Source of the DNA: Peptococcaceae bacterium
GTDB lineage: Bacteria > Bacillota > Dehalobacteriia > UBA4068 > UBA4997
Assembly: GCA_019421315.1 (NCBI GenBank)
Contig: JAHZFN010000035.1
Location: 2,800-10,311, forward strand
Length of the DNA: 7,512 nucleotides
Direction of reading: 5' to 3'
Shown: positions 1-4,835 of the stretch, in pieces
How positions within the stretch are numbered: the first letter of the stretch is position 1
Layout of the letters: each line of letters begins with the position of its first letter
Translations under genes and position numbers: made by a program
The notes under the pieces: generated by a model
Database searches by the model: none
Told to the model about the DNA's origin: nothing
Seen by the model: only the letters and a program-made list of their open reading frames with translations

Positions 1-74
1 GCCTGAAAATTTGCCGCCAATCAATAATCGCCACAAAGGCACAGACCGAATGATTTAAAACAATCCTTACCAAG

Positions 75-103
75 ATTTTACATAAAAAACACATTTTTGT
101 CAA
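75..103 (-). promoter_or_regulatory. Strong sigma-A-type promoter directed out of the window
   Basis: On the minus strand a perfect TTGACA (98-103), a 17-bp spacer and TAAAAT (75-80) form a near-consensus promoter. Transcription should start near 67-68 and run leftward off the edge. It follows the perR terminator, so it serves a separate unit whose gene is not visible. Confidence 0.78.
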
Positions 104-194
104 TAATTTTTGTTCTGTAACTGTATAAATCCGCTCTGTTGCTTTTTCGTCATACCTTTAAATTACTTTTCCCAATATTCCTGAATAAAAAATA

Positions 195-209
195 TCATTA
201 TCATAATAA
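195..209. promoter_or_regulatory. Possible PerR/Fur operator
   Basis: On the minus strand TTATTATGATAATGA agrees with the B. subtilis PerR box (TTATAAT-N-ATTATAA) at 11 of 14 defined positions, and its core 197-207 is a perfect 5-1-5 palindrome. It also contains GATAAT hexamers typical of Fur sites. It lies about 90 bp upstream of the -35 of the leftward promoter, farther than a simple repressor site should be, and in AT-rich DNA where such matches arise by chance. Confidence 0.35.
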
Positions 210-274
210 AGTAAAGCGTTTTTTGCCGTAACCGCCATTCAGCAGTAATTATCATCGCACATTTATTTTTTTAC

Positions 275-310
275 AAAAAAAAGAAAACGGTGTTTCAAAA
301 CGAACCGTTC
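275..310 (-). terminator. Intrinsic terminator after perR
   Basis: On the minus strand AACGGT (304-309) pairs with ACCGTT (286-291), with an inner GTTT/AAAC stem and a 2-nt bulge, followed by TTTTCTTTTTTTT (275-287). It fits a rho-independent terminator for the ylbF-perR transcript. The stem is modest, and the 124-nt distance from the perR stop gives a long 3' untranslated region. Confidence 0.72.
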
Positions 311-433
311 TCTGTAACATTCTTTTATAATCTTAGTTTGAATTATGTTGCCAACTGCTTGCCATCGCCGGCTTTGACTGACAAATGTTTTTTGACAAAA
401 CAAGTTCGCCAGTGCACAGCCACGCCTAAGCAT

Positions 434-865
434 TTAATCAGCTTCGTTCCGTTTCTTGCAGCAGTCTTCGCAGACACCGAAAAAATCGACTTTATAGGAT
501 TTGATTTCACCGGCGAACTGCTTTTGGGCGGACTTCAGCAAGCTGTCGTCCATTTCCATATCCAAGTCCAAAACTCTGTTGCATTTTTCGCACACAAAAT
601 GAGCGTGCGGTATCGGGTTGCCGTCATAACGGCTGAATCTTTTGTCGCAGTTCAGCTGCAAAATCGAGCCTTCTTCGACCAAAACCTGCAAATTTCTGTA
701 AACCGTACCCAAACCTATGTCCGGCAAAACCTTCTTGGCTTCGGCGTAAATGGTTTCGGCTGTTGGGTGCTCTTTGGTGTTGCACAGAATTTCTTTGATT
801 ATTCTTCTTTGCTTGGTCATTCTTTTGGCAACGGGTCTAGCAGCGGTTTCTTTTTTTTCTGTCAT
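434..865 (-). CDS. perR: Fur-family transcriptional regulator, PerR type
   Basis: A 143-residue metal-dependent repressor. The N-terminal winged-helix domain includes the recognition segment LGTVYRNLQVL (52-62) and is followed by the dimerisation domain. All five residues that bind the regulatory metal in B. subtilis PerR have counterparts at a constant offset of four: H33, D81, H87, H89 and D100. D81 in RYDGN favours PerR over Fur. The structural zinc cysteines are C92, C95, C132 and C135. It therefore probably senses peroxide by iron-catalysed histidine oxidation and represses oxidative-stress genes, useful in a cell full of Fe-S enzymes; that role is inferred. The start has GGAGG (873-877) 7 nt upstream; Met16 is a less likely alternative with no good site. 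It is co-transcribed with ylbF, and a terminator follows 124 nt after the stop. Confidence 0.88.
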   Translation of the reverse strand: MTEKKETAARPVAKRMTKQRRIIKEILCNTKEHPTAETIYAEAKKVLPDIGLGTVYRNLQVLVEEGSILQLNCDKRFSRYDGNPIPHAHFVCEKCNRVLDLDMEMDDSLLKSAQKQFAGEIKSYKVDFFGVCEDCCKKRNEAD

Positions 866-879
866 AAAAAAACCTCCGT

Positions 880-1326
880 TCAGTTTTCATATTCCGCCTT
901 TAGAACTTCACCAAAGCTCAAATTCTCTTCAAAAGCAAAAACACCCTCAAAATCCTTCTTCAATTCATCGACAATTAAACCAAAACGGTATTCTGCATTC
1001 AAATAATCGCTGATTACAGGATTAAGGCTGACCGCCATATACATTTCATTCAGAAATTTGAACTTTCTTTCAAAATCGTCGTCAACAGGCGAAAACTGAA
1101 CCGTAAACTGCTGGTCGCGCAGCTCACGCAGAACCTTGCGGTTCATTGCGTCCTGCTCCAAACGTTCCTTTGCTTCGAGATACTCCCGATATTCCTTGCA
1201 GTTTTTTATGGCGTTCGCCAAACTTTTCGCTTTCTGCGAAATTTCCTCAAAGCTTTTGCTGTAATCATTTTGAAATTTATGCAGTTTAATATTGTCGCCT
1301 GCAAAATTGTACTCAACCTTTTTCAT
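880..1326 (-). CDS. ylbF: YlbF/YmcA-family protein
   Basis: A 148-residue, mostly alpha-helical, charged protein matching the YlbF/YmcA (Com_YlbF) family. In Bacillus subtilis, YlbF, YmcA and YaaT form a complex that affects competence, biofilm formation and sporulation and acts as a specificity factor for RNase Y in mRNA maturation; whether this homologue does so is an inference. The family core is visible as KAKSLANAIKNCKEYREYL (about 32-50), a short linker, then a second helical segment, FLNEMYMAVSLNPVISDYL (about 91-109). The first 25 residues are less typical. No catalytic or metal-binding motif, signal peptide or membrane helix is seen. The start is supported by GAGGT 10 nt upstream and by the absence of another Met before the core. 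The stop lies 14 nt before the perR start, so the two form an operon. Confidence 0.82.
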   Translation of the reverse strand: MKKVEYNFAGDNIKLHKFQNDYSKSFEEISQKAKSLANAIKNCKEYREYLEAKERLEQDAMNRKVLRELRDQQFTVQFSPVDDDFERKFKFLNEMYMAVSLNPVISDYLNAEYRFGLIVDELKKDFEGVFAFEENLSFGEVLKAEYEN

Positions 1327-1473
1327 TTTTGTATAGACCTCATTTTGTTGTTTTAACGCACATTCCTTTTATCAATATTTTTCCGCCCGCATTTTCACTC
1401 AAAATCCACTTAACACTGCGGTTAATATTAATTACGCTAAAATTTAGAAAATACTTTATTCTATATCGTTTAC

Positions 1474-1502
1474 ATTATACTACAATTTTCAACAAATTGC
1501 AA
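1474..1502 (-). promoter_or_regulatory. Sigma-A-type promoter for ylbF-perR
   Basis: On the minus strand TTGCAA (-35, 1497-1502, four of six consensus bases) is separated by exactly 17 bp from a perfect TATAAT (-10, 1474-1479). Transcription would start near 1467, leaving a leader of about 140 nt before the ylbF ATG at 1326. It lies just downstream of the hdr-flox terminator, so the pair has its own promoter. Confidence 0.75.
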
Positions 1503-1621
1503 TACTATCAAAAATCATTCTCAATAAAACATATGATAAATAAACCTATTAAACTTGCCGCCTTCAACTAAGAACCAATATTACACACATCACAGTTCGG
1601 CTGATTGCGCATATTGCCGTC

Positions 1622-1659
1622 AAACAGCAAAAACAAGGCATCGGATAACCGATGCCTTG
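1622..1659 (-). terminator. Intrinsic terminator of the hdr-flox operon
   Basis: On the minus strand an 11-bp perfect stem CAAGGCATCGG / CCGATGCCTTG with the 4-nt loop TTAT is followed by TTTTTGCTGTTT. It begins 17 nt after the floxA stop codon, as expected for a rho-independent terminator, and separates the Hdr-Flox operon from the ylbF-perR unit. Confidence 0.95.
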
Positions 1660-1676
1660 CCGTTAATTGCCATGAA

Positions 1677-2527
1677 TTAGAATTCGTTCGGTAATTCTCT
1701 CAATTCAGCCTGTGTGAATACAGGACCGTCCAAGCAGATGTATTTGCTGCCGATGTTGCAGCGGCCGCATTTACCGATACCGCATTTCATTCTCATTTCC
1801 AATGTTGTGATAATCTGGTCATCGGAGAAGCCCATTTTAACAAGGCTTTCCAGACAGAATTTAATCATGATCGGAGGACCGCAAAGCACAACCATGGTGT
1901 TTTCGGGTTTGAAGTTCAGTTCTTCCACAAAAGCGGGAACGAAACCAACATGACCTTCGTAACCTTCGGTCGCTCTGTCCACTGTTACATGAACATTGGT
2001 ATTGGGTTGTTTCGGCCAGTTTTCAAACAAATCTTCTTTGAAAACCAAATCATCATAACTCCTGGAGCCGTATACGATGTCAATTTTGCCGTAATCTGCA
2101 CGATTTTCAAAAGCATAGCGAAAGAACGAACAGGTGCTAAACCGATACCACCACCGATGAACACCATATCTTTGCCCTTGCAGGCATCAACAGGGAAAGT
2201 GTTGCCGTAAGCACCGCGAACACCAACCTGCTGACCGGGAGCCATTGCATGGAGGGCATCTGTAAGCATACCGCAGCGTTTGATAGCAAAATCGATGTAG
2301 TCATCGCCTTTGGCGGTAACGGAGAACATACCTTCGCCAACACCCAGTTTGGAGAACATACCCAATTGACCCGGCATTGGATCAAAAGGTTTTTTGCCGT
2401 CCATGGTTTGAACTCTGAAAGTTTTTACATCAGGAGTTTCTTCTTTAATTTCTTTAACCACGCAAACCTGAGGAACCAAAGGGTTGCCTTCGCATGTGCA
2501 GTCATGGTTTACCATATTTTCAGCCAT
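1677..2527 (-). pseudogene. floxA: FloxA-like FAD/NAD(P)-binding oxidoreductase, split by a frameshift
   Basis: The predicted NAD(P)H-oxidising flavoprotein of the complex, related to PyrK, AsrB and sulfhydrogenase gamma subunits. The 5' frame (from ATG at 2527) encodes the FAD domain, with MPGQLGMFSKLGVGEGMFSV at 51-70 and GVRGAYGNTFP near 102-112, then the start of the NAD(P) domain, GGGIGLAPVRS at 125-135. After S135 this frame loses all family resemblance and stops at 1985. The family sequence resumes in another frame from about 2120 (RYAFENRADYGKIDIVYGSR) to the stop at 1677, with LCGPP and the C-terminal [2Fe-2S] cysteines CGIGKCGRC plus YIC (about 1734-1784). Joined, the protein would be 283-284 residues, normal for the family. 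The second half has no Shine-Dalgarno start of its own. It may be a real mutation, a phase-variable slip, or a sequence error; everything else about the gene, including its RBS AAGGAGGTT, looks functional. Confidence 0.88.
2121..2128 (-). other. Frameshift site within floxA
   Basis: On the minus strand the sequence reads CGT TCT TT CGC TAT, with the first two codons in the 5' frame and CGC onward in the 3' frame. One nucleotide is missing if the protein read VRS-F-RYAFENR. Four nucleotides are missing if it read VRS-FF-RYAFENR, which keeps the usual family spacing as I remember it. Adding back TTCT would give a direct TTCT-TTCT repeat, so loss of one unit by strand slippage is a natural explanation. 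No canonical X-XXY-YYZ slippery heptamer is present in the original frame. Confidence 0.8.
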
Positions 2528-3519
2528 TAAAGTTCAACCTCCTTCACTTGATCGATAAAGCGTGTAATATCAAGACCTACGGGGCATTTTGCTACGCAGC
2601 GGCCGCAGCCAACGCAGAGTTCTTTGCCGTAACGGTCTTCAAAGTAACAAAGTTTATGCATGAATCTGTTGCGAACTCTTTCCTTTTTGGAAGGACGGGG
2701 ATTGTGACCGCCTGCCATTCTGGTATATTCGGAGAACATGCAGCTGTCCCAACAACGGAATTGGTAACCGTCGTTACCTTCCATTTTGTTGTTGATGTCA
2801 AAGCAATAGCAAGTGGGACAAACAAAAGTACAAGTACCGCATCCCAAGCATTTTTTGCCTTCGTCGTTCCAGATATCATGTTCAAACATTTTCATCAGTT
2901 TATCTTTAACGCCGTTCATGTCTACTTTGAGTTCACATTCAACTTTGGCAACTTCGCCTTCGCCGTCTTGAACCAAAGCGCCCCAGGCTTTAACCAATGC
3001 TTCGCCTTTTTCGGTTTGAGCTTTAACCACATAAGCGTCGCCTGCTTCGTTCAGCTGAACGTCAGCGCCTGCTGCATGGTTGGGGTCAACACCCATGGAA
3101 TCGCAGAAGCAAGTGGGATTAACTTTGGCACAACCGATAGCAACAGTTGTCAAAGCATCGCGTTTTTCTTTATAGAAGCTGTCAACATAACCTTTGGTCA
3201 GGAAAACATCATCCATACATTCAATACTTTTCAAATCACAGCTGCGAATACCGAAGATAACTTGGTTTTTCTGTTCTTTATATTCTTCCAAACCGTTAAC
3301 TTCTTGGTTATGCAGATGGAATTGATACATTTTTTCGGTTTGAGGGAACAAAGCATCTTTGGGAGGAAGCATTGTGTTCACTGCATCCATAGCCAATTCG
3401 CCTTCTGTACCCCAAGGTGCAAATTTCTTAACACCTTTAACAGTCATGGGAACCAAAACTTTAGCGTCTTTAGCCATCAAATCGAAAAGTTCCGGTAATT
3501 TAGCTTTTAAGATTTTCAC
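2527..3519 (-). CDS. 4Fe-4S dicluster protein, FloxB-like (AsrA / sulfhydrogenase beta family)
   Basis: A 330-residue iron-sulfur protein. Its N-terminal domain carries the pattern of the anaerobic sulfite reductase subunit A and sulfhydrogenase beta-subunit family: FGIRSCDLKSIECMDDVF (C94, C101), an AIGC cysteine (C130) and PTCFCDSMG (C137, C139). Two [4Fe-4S] motifs follow: CLGCGTCTFVCPTCYCFD (C224-C234, with extra C237 and C239) and CVGCGRCVAKCPVG (C302-C312), with C256, C260 and C291 between them. In this family it works with a PyrK/AsrB-like flavoprotein, which matches the next gene, floxA. The start is GTG at 3519, chosen because GGGAGG lies 9 nt before it and the family N-terminus begins there; it is 15 nt after the previous stop. 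The stop overlaps the floxA ATG (TAATG). A catalytic sulfite reductase role is unlikely because no AsrC-like sirohaem gene is present here. Confidence 0.87.
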   Translation of the reverse strand: MKILKAKLPELFDLMAKDAKVLVPMTVKGVKKFAPWGTEGELAMDAVNTMLPPKDALFPQTEKMYQFHLHNQEVNGLEEYKEQKNQVIFGIRSCDLKSIECMDDVFLTKGYVDSFYKEKRDALTTVAIGCAKVNPTCFCDSMGVDPNHAAGADVQLNEAGDAYVVKAQTEKGEALVKAWGALVQDGEGEVAKVECELKVDMNGVKDKLMKMFEHDIWNDEGKKCLGCGTCTFVCPTCYCFDINNKMEGNDGYQFRCWDSCMFSEYTRMAGGHNPRPSKKERVRNRFMHKLCYFEDRYGKELCVGCGRCVAKCPVGLDITRFIDQVKEVEL

Positions 3520-3528
3520 TGTCGTCTG

Positions 3529-3534
3529 CCTCCC
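3529..3534 (-). promoter_or_regulatory. Shine-Dalgarno site fixing the GTG start of the FloxB-like gene
   Basis: GGGAGG on the minus strand, 9 nt before the GTG at 3519. It directly abuts the stop codon of the preceding gene (3535-3537). It decides the non-ATG start; the other downstream genes of this operon start with ATG. Confidence 0.8.
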
Positions 3535-4392
3535 TTACATAAATTCTTCACGGTCATCTAATTTGTAGGTACCTGTGATATGAGGTTCGCCGGCAGTCAA
3601 GCCTGCATCATATTCACCGAACAATTCACAGGAATCTTTGATGAGCTTACGATTCAATGCCATGAGAGGTAAACCAACGGGACATACACGGGCACATTCA
3701 CCGCATTCGATACAACGATCGCCTACATGATATGCACGGGTAAGACCGTAAACTTGGTTTTGAGCAGTATTGTTTTGTTTGCCCTGCCAGCCAACTCTGT
3801 ACTGGTCAGCATAACATTCCTTACAGTTACAGCAAGGACATACGTTGCGGCAAGCATAACAACGAATACATTTTTCATATGCTTCTGCAAAGTAATTGTA
3901 TCTTTCGTCAGCAGTCATTGCTTCAATTCTTTCGATTTCGGCAAAACGGCCTTCGGGTTGTTTGTTTTCAACAGCATCGCCTACCAAAACATCGTAATCA
4001 ACGGGCATTTGGTAACGACATTCTTTACATTTGACTTCGGCTTCGCCTGTATGCCAGTCTTTCATGCCGGAGCAAGGAATACCGATCAGGTAAACTTGTT
4101 CTCTTTTGATAACTTTGTCGGTGATCAGGCGGTTGATGGCACGAGAATCGCAGCCACGAACGCAAACACCGATTTTACCTTCGGTATATTTATTATCCAT
4201 TACATATTTGGCAAGAGTGTTGGAGCAGTATTCATTGAAAATCAATTTGTCAACGTCTTCAACTTTGCTTACAAATACGGGAGTTGTTTGATTGGCAAAA
4301 CGACCGTTTTCCCAGCCGATAATGTATTCAACTTCGCCTTTTTCCAGGAGGTCTTTTGCCACTTCACGAATTTTTGCTTGTACGTCAGCCAT
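3535..4392 (-). CDS. 4Fe-4S dicluster protein, FloxC-like (Hdr-associated)
   Basis: A 285-residue iron-sulfur protein with an N-terminal domain resembling the FrhB/FdhB-type flavoprotein family, including GVCVRGCDSRAI (C77, C81) and GIPCSGM (C107), a CKEC pair (C122, C125), and then two [4Fe-4S] ferredoxin motifs: CIRCYACRNVCP (C175-C185) and CIECGECARVCPVG (C227-C237). The first is followed at once by extra cysteines in CPCCNCKEC (C187, C188, C190, C193). I infer that it relays electrons between the FAD/NAD(P)-binding subunit and MvhD/HdrA, as proposed for FloxC. The letter C rests on gene order relative to the Desulfovibrio flox cluster, since FloxB and FloxC are both Fe-S proteins. The start is a TAATG overlap with the mvhD stop, preceded by a perfect AAGGAGGT. 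No signal peptide or membrane segment is present, so it should be cytoplasmic. Confidence 0.85.
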   Translation of the reverse strand: MADVQAKIREVAKDLLEKGEVEYIIGWENGRFANQTTPVFVSKVEDVDKLIFNEYCSNTLAKYVMDNKYTEGKIGVCVRGCDSRAINRLITDKVIKREQVYLIGIPCSGMKDWHTGEAEVKCKECRYQMPVDYDVLVGDAVENKQPEGRFAEIERIEAMTADERYNYFAEAYEKCIRCYACRNVCPCCNCKECYADQYRVGWQGKQNNTAQNQVYGLTRAYHVGDRCIECGECARVCPVGLPLMALNRKLIKDSCELFGEYDAGLTAGEPHITGTYKLDDREEFM

Positions 4393-4835
4393 TATTTAAC
4401 CTCCTTAAATTTAGTATTGGGGCCTAATGCTTTGACATCAGCACTAACTTTAATAACTTGATCACGGAATTTTGCAGCTTCGGCGCCGGAAATCCAGCGT
4501 GCCTGGAATCTGCCCGGTTCAATACCGTTGTATTCCAAAAATCTCTTCATCAGCATAAAGCGACGACGAGTAAAATAGTTACCGCTTACATAGTGGCAGT
4601 CGCCGGGGTGGCAACCGCATACGCAAACACCGTCAATACCCTGTTGGAAAGCACGCAGGATGTATTGCGGGTTGATTCTGCCGGAGCAGGGAACACGCAA
4701 TACACGCACATTTTCAGGATATTTCATACGATTCAAACCCGCCAAGTCGGCACCGGTATATGTACACCAGTTACAGCAAAATGCCAAAATTTTGGGTTCC
4801 CAGTTTTCGGGGATGTTTTTGTTATCTACCGACAT
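4392..4835 (-). CDS. mvhD: MvhD/FloxD-type [2Fe-2S] electron-transfer protein
   Basis: A small (147-residue) cytoplasmic iron-sulfur protein of the MvhD family. In methanogens MvhD connects the hydrogenase to HdrA; in HdrABC-FloxABCD systems the equivalent FloxD is thought to connect the Flox module to HdrA. The family cysteines are all visible: FCCNWCTYTGAD (C20, C21, C24), RVPCSGR (C50) and VCVCGCHPGDCHY (C71, C73, C75, C80). These include the ligands of its single [2Fe-2S] cluster. It begins inside the last codons of hdrA (10-nt overlap) with a strong AGGAGG about 10 nt upstream, and its stop codon TAA shares a base with the ATG of the next gene. Placement between hdrA and the Flox-like genes fits a bridging role. 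No hydrogenase gene is nearby, so an Mvh hydrogenase partner is not indicated. Confidence 0.93.
   Translation of the reverse strand: MSVDNKNIPENWEPKILAFCCNWCTYTGADLAGLNRMKYPENVRVLRVPCSGRINPQYILRAFQQGIDGVCVCGCHPGDCHYVSGNYFTRRRFMLMKRFLEYNGIEPGRFQARWISGAEAAKFRDQVIKVSADVKALGPNTKFKEVK

Larger units (their letters stand above)
1..433. other. Intergenic region downstream of perR
   Basis: No credible gene is seen. The region contains a terminator (275-310), a PerR/Fur-like palindrome (195-209) and a strong leftward promoter (75-103). The first 68 bases would be the start of a transcript leaving the window, but none of its frames gives a start with a Shine-Dalgarno sequence, so its product (protein or RNA) is unknown. 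Confidence 0.6.
1327..1676. other. AT-rich intergenic region between the two transcription units
   Basis: About 350 bases without a credible gene. It holds the hdr-flox terminator (1622-1659), the promoter of ylbF-perR (1474-1502), a roughly 140-nt untranslated leader, and the ylbF ribosome binding site GAGGT at 1337-1341, 10 nt before the ATG. A weak palindrome centred on TTAATATTAA lies in the leader around 1421-1430. I recognise no riboswitch. Confidence 0.7.

Noticed and set aside
100..153. 17-codon minus-strand reading frame preceded by AAAGGT
   Set aside because: The purine run touches the ATG, which is too close for ribosome binding, and the frame ends inside the -35 element of the strong promoter.
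158..238. 26-codon reading frame on the minus strand starting ATGGCGGTT
   Set aside because: It has no Shine-Dalgarno sequence, no recognisable family, and covers the PerR-like palindrome; an open frame this short is expected by chance.
1329..1571. 80-codon plus-strand reading frame in the AT-rich intergenic region
   Set aside because: It runs antisense to the ylbF promoter and leader, lacks a Shine-Dalgarno site, and its composition is that of translated AT-rich noncoding DNA.
1677..2048. A separate gene starting at the TTG at 2048 for the C-terminal half of floxA
   Set aside because: The start has no ribosome binding site and falls in the middle of the NAD(P)-binding domain; family sequence continues in the same frame up to about 2120.
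2119..2128. Programmed ribosomal frameshift in floxA
   Set aside because: No canonical slippery heptamer in the original frame, no clear stimulatory hairpin noticed, and a -1 slip would leave the loop one residue short. Not excluded, but less likely than a mutation or sequence error.
2494..3498. Long plus-strand open frame (334 codons) opposite the FloxB-like gene, with similar ones opposite hdrA and floxC
   Set aside because: They are mirror frames caused by the codon bias of the real minus-strand genes; they are rich in Phe, Asn and Thr and match no family.
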